In this document: one piece after another, positions 1 through 12,700 of the stretch
Layout of the letters: every line of letters begins with the position of its first letter
Numbering within the stretch: position 1 is the first letter of the stretch
Assembly: GCA_013433145.1 (NCBI GenBank)
Contig: CM024175.1
Coordinates: 7,362,516 to 7,426,515 of the forward strand
Direction: 5' to 3'
Source of the DNA: Ascaris suum
Lineage: Eukaryota > Nematoda > Chromadorea > Rhabditida > Ascarididae
Length of the DNA: 64,000 nucleotides
Program-made: the position numbers and the translations under genes
The notes under the pieces: generated by a model
What the model was told of the DNA's origin: nothing
Seen by the model: the letters and a program-made list of their open reading frames with translations, nothing else
Database searches by the model: none

Positions 1-587
1 TGCCCTCGAGACATAACTGCTTGCTTACAGCACAAGCTTTCCTAGAGTTATCGAACCATCTGAAGGAAACTACGAATTTCGACGGCCAATGTCGGCATTG
101 CCCGTCGAAAGAACACGGTCTAGCACATGTTCGATAGTATCGTCGATGAAACAATTTACAACATTAAAACTTCAAAAGGCATTTTCGCTATCAGTTAAAA
201 GAATCGTAACCCAATGATATGGAAAAGTGTGAACGTTAGCCAACTGCTTTGCGTTATCTGAGGCCCCTGGGAAAAACAAAACTGAGCGATCGTGTAGCAT
301 TCGGCCAAACCAACGATTTCAACCTTTCCACTTTTTCCATCTGTCAATTCAAGCAGCGGATGGACGATGGTCAGAAATTATGATGCAAGATGGCTCGGCC
401 ACTCATTCGATATCGATGGTCAAAAAGTGAAGATGAGAATGCATAGAGCAAACGGATTCGACCAGTTTAACCTTACAAGACATCACAGACGAGAAGTTGA
501 GCGCAGAAGCATAAATTGCTCGACAAGTCCATGCAAATCCGTTTTATTTGAAGCGGTTTTTTCCGATGCTGCAGCAATGTTCTGTGT

Positions 588-603
588 CCCCCCCCCCCCC
601 CCC
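588..603. repeat. Poly-C tract, 16 nt
   Basis: Sixteen uninterrupted C residues in intergenic DNA downstream of QSOX. Confidence 0.9.
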
Positions 604-3193
604 GCCTTGCAAATTTATGGAGCAAAACAAAAAGAAAACAGAAAACAAAAGATAAAGGTAGAAAAAATAGTTAAATGGGCCGTACCATACAGTAATGAAG
701 CAATAGTACAAAACCTACTTACCATCACCATAAATCGACGGCTTCAAAACTCACTACACAATTACGTCCACTCTCTTCTTCTCAAATTTCTCTCAACAAA
801 AGCATCCGCAAAAATTTCAGTCAAGCATTGCATATTTCGGTGGGACGTAGTTTGCGCACTTTGAACTGCGCTCTCTTCCCGTACAATGTTTTTTCGCCTT
901 CTATGAGGTTTAATCCTTTAAAAAACAAATTTTCCTTTGCTTTTCTTGAACTGCAAATTAAGACGTATTTCATGAGAGAACGATAGAGACTTGGATTTTT
1001 TCACTTTTACTTCGTCAAAGCGAAAATGAATGACGAAACGATAACAACATGTTAAGGCATATTTACTCGTAAACTTCCTTCCGGTGTGGGAGGGAAGGCG
1101 TTCCAGTGAGCACACTTTATCCTTCCTATCATGGGATAGATATTCAAAAACACCTGCAAAGAAAATTTTATTTTCTAACTAAATTTCTGTTGAGAACTCC
1201 CAGGCATCCCTGCTATATAGCCTTCTCATGTAACGATCACTGCTAGCATTACTTGCAATGACAGTAATCCACCTAGCAATTAGTTTTATTCGCAAAGCAG
1301 TGCACAACATTGGAGGCTCTGGAAGGAAGCCATTTTCTCGACCTTACGAGGAAAGACTACACGACGTTACCAATTTCGCGCTTTGTTGTTATGGTCGATA
1401 AGAAACCATTATGTTGGGATACGAACAATTATGCAAACTATTCAGGATTTATACAAGCAGCGACTTTTTAGAAGAGGGTTGGGAAGGTAAACAATGGAAA
1501 CTCAAAGTAGGAAAACGAGCGAGAAGAACTCTAGCCATGCATATCCCGGTTTACTCATTAATTATTCACTTTTGCCAAGAAAGTCGCTGGTGAGTATTTT
1601 CGAGAGGAGGGAGGGAGGGGAGATGAAGTAAAACCAGGCCAGGTATGCAAGTAGGCCTTAATTCTTGGGAATGCAAATGCTGGCGAATAGGGTATGTGCT
1701 GACACGAAGCTAAAGCAAGGCGAATTTCATACATGTGTACTTAAGAAAAATTCATTTCATATGATTCTTTAAAAAGGAATTACAGTGGAAATCGACGAGA
1801 ATTTCAATGCTCACTGATGGGAACTTTCTAACAAACCGTATCAAATCCTAAGGAAACAACTCCACAAATGCACTCAACTGAGAGCGACTAAAAGAAATAG
1901 ACTTAATAATGGAGCTTTACTTTCGACGCATGAAATTAGCCAGCAGTGTGAAATGCACCCGTATAATGTGGAGCCAACAGAACAAAGATTCGGTGAAAGC
2001 GACGAGTTCGTTGCTCAGCCGACAACACCTCCAAATATAAAAAGCCGTCTTCGCGTCATGTTAACAGCCGATTTTGCATCGTGTTACGACTAAAAATTTG
2101 TGACAGCCTTAGCCTCAGATCAAGAAAGATGACTTTATGAATCCAATGCCTCAAAAAAGATAGCAGTGAGGGTTTTAGCGAGTATTCAAGGATAATTAAA
2201 TAATAAGTGAAACTTTGCCCCAATCAACTGACATACAAATATTTTCACTCTTCATTAACAGTAAATATGGACTGATGGAACATTCTAAGAATATGAGCTA
2301 TGCCATACACAATATATACAGAACAACTGCGAGAGCTGCACTGCTCGCTTAGACGGTGTCAATTAGCTCAGCGCAACCTATGAAATGCTCCAACTAAGAA
2401 AATAAAGCGCTTTTGTGTTGGCAAAAGATTCGCCGTACCTACATTAGACCGAAATTATTCACGCATCAACAACGGAAAAAAGAAATAAATTTGATGGGAT
2501 GAAGAGGTCTGGTCTGGTTTCAAACACCGATTAAAATGGAATTTGAGATGGGAGAGCAGAAGAAAAACAACCTTTGGCCTAACAATTGACAATTGAAACT
2601 TCTCAAAGGGTTCAAATGATGCTTTTAAAACCACCAGCAATCTAAAATAGACGACCAGCATTAACGAATAATTAGACGGGTAATTATAAGTGAAAGTTTT
2701 ACCCGCTAATACAAGCAATGTTAGCAAAAAGAAGATGAAAAACCAACGACAACACACAAAAAAGATTAACACAATAACGCAAACGAACAAACAACTGCAA
2801 AAACGACAATGAACGATAATAAGAAGCACCAGAAGTGACCTGCGCTGAAGTTCCTCTTTCTTGAAAAATTCAACTACTTTTGGACTAAAACTTTGTGCCC
2901 TTCATCCGATACCCTGGCAAATACCACCGCACTTCACCCGCCATTCCTGTCTATCCCTAACCTCCTCGCAACATCGTCTATCACAATTCTCCTCTCTTCC
3001 AACCCCGTTTTAATGCACGAACCGTTCCATCAAAAAACCCTCCTTCATTCAGTGCATTGAAAAAAATTTTACATACTGGAAAAGGAAAGCATAAACACAT
3101 AATAGAAACTCCTACTGTCCAATCTCATATTTTTCCACCATGTGAACGTTTAGCCGCTATGCCGAATTCAATGCAGACAACGAAAGTTTCGCT

Positions 3194-3199
3194 TTTATT
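3194..3199 (-). terminator. Candidate polyadenylation signal AATAAA for QSOX
   Basis: TTTATT on the plus strand is AATAAA on the minus strand, about 430 nt after the QSOX stop. It is the nearest canonical hexamer I saw; a variant hexamer nearer to the stop is possible. Confidence 0.35.
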
Positions 3200-3631
3200 G
3201 ACTAATTTTTGGAGAAAACACCTGCATTTTGGAGCTCAAATGAACGATATCATTTTTGCCGCTATCATCGCACCGAAACACTTTAGCTATGAAAGTGGAT
3301 CTGAAAGGGCCATATAAAACAACAAGCAGATCAACTGGTCTCCTAATCGAGTCATGCAAACGGCCGCAAAGCAAGCAAAACGGTGACAATCATTTCCTTT
3401 GCATAACTGCTTTTGTTTGCCAATCTATCTGGAGCTTTTAAACTTCCCAGTAGGAAATCGAGAAAATATTGAAGCTTCACTCGGACGACGAATGAGACGT
3501 TAGCGAGATGCGTACTCCCGAATCGCGATACATACGAACAAGAGAGAATGTGTGTGCTATATTAGGTGGTAGCTGTGTGCAGAGTGCAGAAAAAACTGCC
3601 CCAGGCAAGCAAAAATAAAGCAAGTAAATAT

Positions 3632-3786
3632 TCACAGTTTATAGTCGTTGTAATAGTAGAAAGTCTTCCAGAATTTCGTTCGGTTACGCCGATATTTCAT
3701 ATAGGTGATGAATACTGCTGCGGCCACTATTGATAACCAAAATAAATAGAAGAAATGACTTCCAGATGAAGGATCATACGGCTTTA
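3632..3786 (-). CDS. QSOX: QSOX last exon: transmembrane anchor and cytoplasmic tail
   Basis: The acceptor ATTGTTTCAG opens an exon that begins by completing a Val codon with the preceding exon (donor GTCAGT at 4452). It encodes a hydrophobic run FFYLFWLSIVAAAVFITYM of about 19 residues followed by a basic and aromatic tail (KYRRNR..YYYNDYKL) and a TGA stop. This matches the single C-terminal membrane helix of long QSOX isoforms. The tail contains adjacent tyrosines whose role is unknown. Confidence 0.88.
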
Positions 3787-6700
3787 CTGAAACAATACAA
3801 TAATTAATGTAAGTAAATGCCTCGCAACATTCCTGGATTAAACCCAAATTACTGCAATAATTCGCTTCCGTATTGAAGATACAAACGTTTTTTTGCATTT
3901 ACAATCACCACTCAAATGAAACCGACCCATACGATAAAATCATCGCAAGAAATTGTATTAAAATTGGCTCAATAACCCTGAGTTATAAAAGCATTTTCAG
4001 AATATTCATTTTATTGCTTGCTGTGAGTCACAAAAACGTTTCATAGTTTTTTCTGTTGAGTTATGAAATTGTTGAATCATCTAAAGTGTTCGTTCACCTT
4101 AACAAAATAGCATAGAGTTATGTGGGTAAACCTTTCGAGTCGCATATCCTCTGCATATTCACAACTCTGCTCTCATCTCAGACTATTACTGGATTCTCCT
4201 CGCCTCCAGATAAAGAGGTCTAAGTAGTGCAGCTCCCGACAGCACAGTCGATGGTGCTCACTCCATATGCAGATGACATTTCTTCGTACGCCAAATAAAT
4301 CCACCCCTTAAAAATGATGCGCAAGAGGGAAACCGTTACCTCCTCCCTCCACAACCAAGAGCTTCGTGCATAAAATGGACTCCCACCTCCTCCCACCAGG
4401 GAGCCTGCTTCTGTTATCTTCTTGCAATGCAAATGCTAATAGCATTACTGACCATAATCATTGGCGTCGATGTGCTTCCATCTGCGCTGCGGGTTCGCGT
4501 CGAGGTTTTCTCTCCGAAGACGCTGTTCGGCTTGCTCCAGACGATCCACTTTATCGACACCAACCGCGAATCGTGGATTAAATCGCTTCGATGCAGCAGT
4601 TTTTACCGCACCGCCCTCAAATTCGCTCACTTTGTAAACCGGTGCCTGCTGAATTGCTCTTATTCACTACATATATCTGCCATCTATTGCATCTCAAAAC
4701 CTTTCGAATTAACGCAGTCGATTCATAAAACCGAAAGTATAATCTCGGAAAATTGAGGGTATCTTCGAACTATGCAAATTAAAGGTAACAACACCTAAGT
4801 ATGCGTGTAGAGGTAAGGAGTCAAGGAATCACTTCATAAAAGCCAATTACTTTGAGTGCGGGGTGTTGATCGATGTTGTAGCAAGGTGCGAGCCAAATAT
4901 GAAAGCGGTGCTGGTGATGTCACTCGAGAGCCCATTACCACATCAACGAAAACTCACTCGCAACTCCACTGTGCTTACGAACAACAAAAATCCGATGTCT
5001 CGGCGCAGTACAGCTGTCTGTGCGGAATAAACGAAACCGCACCGTGCTTTATAATTAACTGCTGCGATATGAATCGAGCTAAATAGGTACGTATAGCCAG
5101 CATCACCTCACGCATGCAGTGGGTTTCTCTCGCCTCATGTGTCACGCGATATATGATTAACCAAATTGTGCCCCAATGCTCTCCTGCATCACCTTTCACT
5201 TGTATCCTCTTTGCAGAGATCAAAAACCTTCGACTTATCTTGCAAAAAAAGACAAGTGAAAGCTTACGACTTTGCTGGATTCTAACACAGTGGCCAACAA
5301 GTTCCACTGTGATGGTCGTTTACGAATATCACGAAAAAGTGACCGTTATCGAACTTCGTACCAGCAATTCTTAATGAGCAAAGGTTGGACAATAACCACT
5401 GTCAAAAGATCGAATCCTTACTTACAATGCCGCTACATATAGATGAATAACTTTAGCACTGCAGCTTGAAATCGCCAGAGATATAATTGGCTATTGTGTG
5501 AAAAAAAAACACTACATCACTACATCTTGCCAATGCAGTATTCAGGCCATAAGGATCGAGTGGAGTCATCTTACTCAAATCAAGTGCTAGTTTTGTCGAA
5601 ATTCCCTAAAAACATGTGCATGGTGCATTAATTTCGTGAAAGCACAAGCGGGAAAGTGGTTGGTTTGTGTTTCAATGCTTACAAGCTTCCAAGCATTGCG
5701 ATATCGTGATGCAAATATGCAAATTGCATAACAGCGATCTATGCATAATTATTTTCCACTATATACCAATGATTTCAATAGGTGCTGAAGTCAGTTGCTT
5801 TTAGTTACTGAAATCTGCAAAAGCAAGACTGGAAGTTTACTATATACTAGAAGTTAAGCTTCCCACCTGGTATCATATCAGACCTCCCTCTCAACGTATG
5901 CGCGCTGCAAGGTCCCCGACATTCATTCGGGTTTGCAAGAAAAATTCGCAGCAGTTGTTCGTGAATGTGATGCGGTCTCATTTTAAAGGTGCTTCGTGAA
6001 GCCGAAAGGCCATAAAGCATTTTTATTTGTAAAAGTAAGTACAGAGAGCCTCAACAATGAGTATCGTAAGTTGAAGAAGGAAGAACGGTCGAATGGAAAG
6101 CGTCGCTGATGACGTGGCTAGTCCAACAATCTGGAATACCCGCAATATCGACTAGAAGCTGCTCGGCCTATGTCCTAGCCCACTGGAAAACAAATACTAA
6201 GAAAGTTGATTTATGTGTATGACGCAGAAACGATTTTGGCAAAAAGATGTTACCTGTTAAACAAATAAAAAATTCGAAACGGCTCAGCTTTCTAAGCTTT
6301 TCTACTGTTATTCCTCGTAATAATCCCTCCCCTTTCTTCTCTAGAACCAGAAAAAGGCAGAGAAAAATAAATAGAAATCATGAAACCAATATTAGCAAAC
6401 GAATGAAGCCAATTAAGCTAATTTCTTAGGCCCAAGTAGCTGCTTAACTGCAGGATTATCAGATGCTGTTTTCGTCGTAGATATTACCCCGTCGGGAAGG
6501 TCGAGACAACGGCATGCAAGCCCCAAAAATCAGGCAAACTTCTGCACGACACTTAAAGACCAAAAACGTTGTATGCCATCACCTCTCAAATCATTCTTTT
6601 CTTTACTTTGGACTTATTTAAGATACTTTACAGAGATCTCCAAAACGTTCGTAAGGTCTGCGTATACCTATGAAAAATGGGAACTGGGTCGCCCCACATA

Positions 6701-9700
6701 TGGCTAATATTTGTTTTGGCAGTTGTAATCCACAGATGGCGCAAATAAGAAAAGGAAGAGATTTGACTGCAAAATGAACACAAAACGAATAGAAGCTGTG
6801 CGGCGAATTATGTGCATTAAACACTAATGGAAACGTGAATGCAGAAGAGTGCTAACTTGCTTAATTCACTCACATGGACTTACTGGCAAACAAATCGAAC
6901 ACCACAAAATAAAGGTAATTATTTCAAGAACCCAAGGTATTCACGCCCCTTACTAAGTTGCACAGATCGTGTGAGCTCTAATTCGCACATGGTGCTGGTA
7001 AAGAGGATAAATTTGTATTTGGCCAACTTACTTAATAACTCCAAATAAGTCTTCACATGGGAATTTTCGTAAAGTATGCGGCTATAAGTTCTAAAATTGC
7101 GAATTGTAAGTTCATTGCGCGAAAAATGGCTTTTGTCGTGAATTGTAAAATTTCAAATTGTAGACTGAATTCAAATTGCATGAATAATGCGCGAAAAATG
7201 GCCTTTATCGTGACACAACTTCCGCTCATTACCAAGTTCATTACAACAGCAGATTAACGTAAAGTGTGCATATGGTGATTACCTGAAAGAATAACGAGAG
7301 CAAAGCGCCTCTGCTCTGGACTTTGCGGCCACAAATTGTACCTCCAGTGGGAGGCACGAATTAACGATAATAAAGAAACGAGATGGGGTGCGTTCGTGGG
7401 TATTTCTTGGCGAATAGCGCCGAGAAATGGTGCACGTTCTGGCTCTGGTCATCGGGTCCTAAGAACAGTTGTGGGAATAGTCGAGGAACACATTTTGCAT
7501 GACATACGAGGTGCTGTTCCAGCAATGCATTTTTGGTCGCTAACATGAAAAAGCGAGAGCCATCTGAAGCACCCGACTAAGGAAGATTAGATTTTTTTTT
7601 TTAAAGAAGAAAAGAACAAAGAAAGACTACCTCAGCAGAATCGGTCTTGATATCCGAGTAATAAGCGATGAGGAAGTTGAGCACCTCACTATCGACGAAT
7701 CCGTCACTGTTATGGCACGGCGCACAAATCGAAGCCGGAGGGAATTGTTGCTTAGGGAAGGCTGGATCCTCGCTTTGCGATTTTGCTAATATCTTATTGA
7801 CTATATTGTGTGCGCGCCATAACCACATTATACTGTCAGCTAAAACGTTTAAACTGAGAATGACACAGCTATAAACAACTAATTACGACTAATTTACCAA
7901 ATATGATATGACTGCGAGATGACGTGATGGCGGAGAGATTCTCAACGAGAAATGCTTCAGTCCTTTCCGATAAAAAAATCTTCTCCGTTTCGTGTGTACT
8001 CACTTCGTTTGTGTTTCCTCATAGCAGATGATTTCAGGACATATCTTACTCTTCGATCTATCTAACTTCCTCCCCACTGCTTTCATGCGCCTCGCGCCAC
8101 TAAACGATATTTGCGAGCAAACGGTTGAGCCGTTTATCCAACAACACGGCAAATGTCTCTAAGGCAAAGATTTTAAAACCATCTCTGTATGAACTGTTGA
8201 CAATATTGATGCGTTTTAACAGTTAACCTCACACAAACTAGAATATTGCACTAATTGTTGAATAAATTAAAGTTTAAAAAAGTACATTGAATAAAATCAA
8301 CGTAAATGCGCAATATCACTACAAGAACACCTTTAAATTCTGCTTCAACTTCAATAAACGATGCACAAGCACAAAACATGAGACATATGGATGAATTTTT
8401 AATGCAAAAGTGATCGTATTATACGCAAGTGAGAACAGAAAAATGAAGAGAAGCAGAAAAACACACTCGAAGCAACTTTATACGGAAGGAAAAAAGATAA
8501 AACAAGTGAAATACCTGCTCGCCTTATAGCACTTTTGTCGGTTTTCTCGACATGGTTATGAAAATGTTTGCCACAAACTTCACAACTAAAATATCTATAT
8601 ATAAATTGATGAATTGGTTCAATTACTTCGACCGCCGCATCGAACGATGGATCTGCAACAATTCACATCGATAAAGACGGTAAATAGCCTCTGCGGCAAA
8701 TTTACTGCATAACTTTTGTCGACCTCTTATATCAACGAAACGAAATTTATGAACTAGTTCTAGGAAAGTCAGATGAAAATGGAAGTAAACATTTGGATAC
8801 AAAACATCGCAATAGGCACTTACTGTTCTGCTCGATTCTAAATGCTTCAACAGTGATCGTGTGGAGAAGCGTCCAAAGACCACAAGAATAGCCACGAAGA
8901 TATGGCTTCGAACCACGACACGCTATCCACGTCATGTTTGTCGGCAGAGGGTAACCCAAATCTGACTGAAATTGTTGTCATCTATTTCCATATGCAAATT
9001 TAAGTTTAAGCAGCATGACCGAGTAGAAACACGACAGAAATGCTTTTCACATATGATGTTCCAAATTACTCCCCTCTTCTCTCGCAAAGTCCGAGTTTAG
9101 CAACAACAGACTTTAACCAAACAAGCCGAAAACCACACCGCGAAAAAACCACTCGAAGACAAATTTAAATCGCGCAAAAAATTTAGACACCAAACCAGTA
9201 GCTAATTTATCGGTTTAGTAGCACGGATAAAATAATAGATGAAGGAAAGCAACAAATATTATTCACATTATTCAAACGACGTTCCAAAAATGTGATTGAA
9301 CCACTGGCAACGACCTCCCGTGATGAGATGACTTCCTTCCCAGCTCGCTAAAGTCTACAAAATGCTACCAAAATATCTCTAAGCATTTATAGCCAATGCA
9401 TCAACGAAAGTGGGCTCGCACTTAATAGAGAAAATTGACAAAAAGGGCGGAAAATGAAGATTGAAGAGGTATACCTGCAACTCGAAAGAAAAACAAATAT
9501 AATTAATGGTATAATTTTTTAAGCCACAAATTGCATTGGAGCTGCACAAGTTTGAAACCTACTTGCACACTATCGACTTTGGCGATCCATTGCTCGGCAG
9601 AAACCTGCGACGTCTGTGATAACCACTCATCTAGTCGGTAGAATAACCGTCGAATTGGTACTGTGCCAGGCGCGTACTGGACAATTCAAACATTTGAAGT

Positions 9701-12700
9701 ACTCTGCGCAAGTAACGTGCAATTTTAAAATATATGACCTTTAGTTTGATTTTCGTAATGTTTTTAAGCTCCCATATGTTCAACGACTTGCTCGATTGCA
9801 TTAACTAGCAAACTTTATTAGTCGAACATGTCGACCTCATGCCAATATCTGAACTCCAAGCATCTGGCAAAGATGCCTAAATTTGGAGAAAATTTGCCAC
9901 GATTTCAGATTTGCGATGACTGTCGAAATATAAAAGATTGCGGTGGTGGCAGTGGAAGTCATAGTTATTTTTTCCAGACAGCTAAAAGTTGAACAATGAG
10001 TTCGCCGTTGAAAAACATCGATGGAGGTGCATACTTCGCAAAACTCGATGTGTACTGCAGTATGTGACTGTCGTCCAGAGGAGACGCAAAAACGAGCAAC
10101 GGTGTTTTATTTCTCTTCCAAAAGAAGCTCTTGCTTGTCATATATGAAATCACACATCTTTATTAAATGAAACTGAATAATTACTGAGGAATATCAAAAC
10201 TAGCTGATATATTCCCTACAAAAACATGTTCTTTAATTAGTTAATAATAAATTACTTCTGCTTAAAGTTCCGATCAGATTACTTGGGTAACGAATTTTCC
10301 AAAGAACCCCTCGATGCAGAACAAACTGCTTTTTCCGTTTTTTCAACATAAAAATGTCAAAAGAGATGACTGAAAAATCGACTGTGCAATTAGGTGAAAT
10401 GTAACAACGAGACCATTTTGCTCGATTCATGCGTGGGAAACAATACTCGTCCAACCTTTTTCAACATGTGGATCCATAATTTCAATGCGCTCATATTTTC
10501 TCCCTCGATAAGTTGCCTGCGTGGAATCTCTTCTTTCAATATATAGTACATCGCTGATGTTAGATCAAGAAGTTGAACCTGAAAAAAAATTTGTTTAAAA
10601 AATACGACAACGGATTGTAGAAGTTTGTGCGTGAGATATCCTCTGCAGAAATCCTCCAGGAAAAACACACTTGACATCCACCTGCAAGAATGGCAAAATA
10701 AAATAAAACGGCTCTTTTGAACCCCATCCTCCCCTCTCCTCCTACCTATAAAAATTCACCGTTACAACTAGCGGTTCGCCAGTAGTACCTATAACCTTTC
10801 ATCTGCACCACCTACATATCAGTGACCTACTTAAACGAGTAGTCCCCAACAGACCTTTACGCAGGTATAGGTAAAGAGAACAAAAGTTCTTCCATATACA
10901 CGTTCTGCGAGTGCGGATCTCCCTCCACTGAAAGCGTCGAAATTCTACAAAATACATTCATACCTCAAACTGGTTCCAGTTGGCGGTGATCGTTTGTTCG
11001 GTTTGTTGTACGACCGGTGGGGCAGTTACTGCAGATGGTGCCTGAAATACTAGAGAATCATAGAATGGCTAAGTAATCCATCAATCAACATTTTTTTGTT
11101 TTCACTCTTCAAATATGGAAACAACTGACATGTTTCTACACTTGTTACTTAATTTTTCAATTTGAGCAGATGCAGGCGAGCAACACAAATAAAAGACCCA
11201 ACAAACGCTTCTGCGATAAAAAGCGTAAAAATTGCGCCAGATTAAGCCAGCATGACTTGCGCTTTTTGCAGATTCAGTCTATCATACCATCCGAGTGCTA
11301 GAAGTGTACGCATTCTACGACTATCGCGGCTGGCCGTGCAAGTCGCATTTTACATCGGCCAAGTATTTATTCACATCTGATTGACCGAGAAGCAAAGTCA
11401 GCATGCAAATTCGGTGTTTTAGATTTAGGCTATTAACGTAAGCAGAATCTGATCAGTTGTGAACTCAGAAAAAAGTAGGTTTCAAGTTCACGTCTTTTCT
11501 ATTCGTTTCCTCGACTGGAACTACCGAAGAGACAAAAAGACAAATACATCCACAGAAATAAACTCCAAAAAGAGCATACAGCGATAATAATAGTAAACAA
11601 AAAAAAGTTAACGATAACAAGAAATATGCAAATTTTGCAGCTACTGCCTTGTCCTTACTTAGGCTTAATAAAATCCAAAAGCCGAGAGGAATTCAAATAT
11701 TCGAAGCACAAAAATTCTGCTATGGAAATTGCATCCTAAGTTCTTTCTTATCCACTTAATATTCCCTGCCTCCCCTTAAATTTGCCACTCAGAGCTTTTC
11801 TTAAGAACCGCCACCTATAGTTTTACGCTTCTAAAAACCAGGACTTTGTTTATAGCCACTACCTTTTACTCTAATTAGAACTGTTGATGTAGTTTCCATG
11901 ATGTGAGACTTTTAGTCTTATAGGGAAAAATGCGTGAAAGGAGGATAATATCTGGAAGTTCCGCCACCATTCAGCGTTAAGGTATGACACATTTGTTTCA
12001 AGCGGAAATAATCGATTCGAGCAAAAGGTGAAGCGGACAAACGAACAGTGAGGTGGGATGAAAGGACATGCAGCAAAAGAAAGCAAAGTACCATGCGTTC
12101 TATGCCTACCGCAATCAACCGCTCTGTAATCTTCTCTCGTATCTGTTGCCAAGTGATCTTCGCTCTGAAAAATATTTCAAATAGAGGTAGTTTAACAAGG
12201 CGACGAACTACAAATTTCCAGACTCTAGAAATAAAGAAAGCAGAAGATCGATGGCGATCAAAAGTTTAATCTTTGAGGAGCATTTTAAGAGTAAGTTGGG
12301 TGCGTGGAATAGATACCTAGGCGGAATACAAAGGGTTATTTTCACAACAATTGCAATATAACACTAAAAGATATTTTGCAGCACGGCAACAATCAGCAAC
12401 GGTCTTTCGAGTGAAATCAAAACTCTCAAAAATAAAAATATGTAAAGGAAAACGCTAGAAGAGAAGCACGAGCTGCAACGTTTAAAGAAAACAAAAATGC
12501 CTTCATTTGCTTTCTTCTCTCCTCTGCTCCTCCCCCAACTCCCCAATTCCTTCCGTTATTTTCTCCATTGCAGTGCGCCGAAATTAGACATTAATAATGA
12601 CAGGGTTTCAAAATTTCAAAAGACATACTCGGATAAAAAGACAGGTAGTTCCTGTCCCTTGACGTACAAATAGAATTTTGGAAGGTCGGTTGGAGTGGTA

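Larger units (their letters stand above)
1..3631. other. Downstream of QSOX: no gene recognised
   Basis: This region contains a run of 16 C at 588-603 and otherwise AT-rich, unstructured sequence. A plus-strand frame at 367-864 (165 codons) reads through the C run as polyproline and becomes Lys/Asn-rich. It has no recognisable domain and I do not accept it as a gene. The QSOX 3' untranslated region should occupy the right-hand end. Confidence 0.6.

Noticed and set aside
367..864. 165-codon plus-strand frame with a polyproline run
   Set aside because: The prolines come from a poly-C tract; the rest is low-complexity, with no start context or homologue.
12625..12628. QSOX exon 6 ending at GTCTTT
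   Set aside because: Phase 0 would mistranslate exon 7. The GTATGT donor four bases earlier is stronger and restores the frame.
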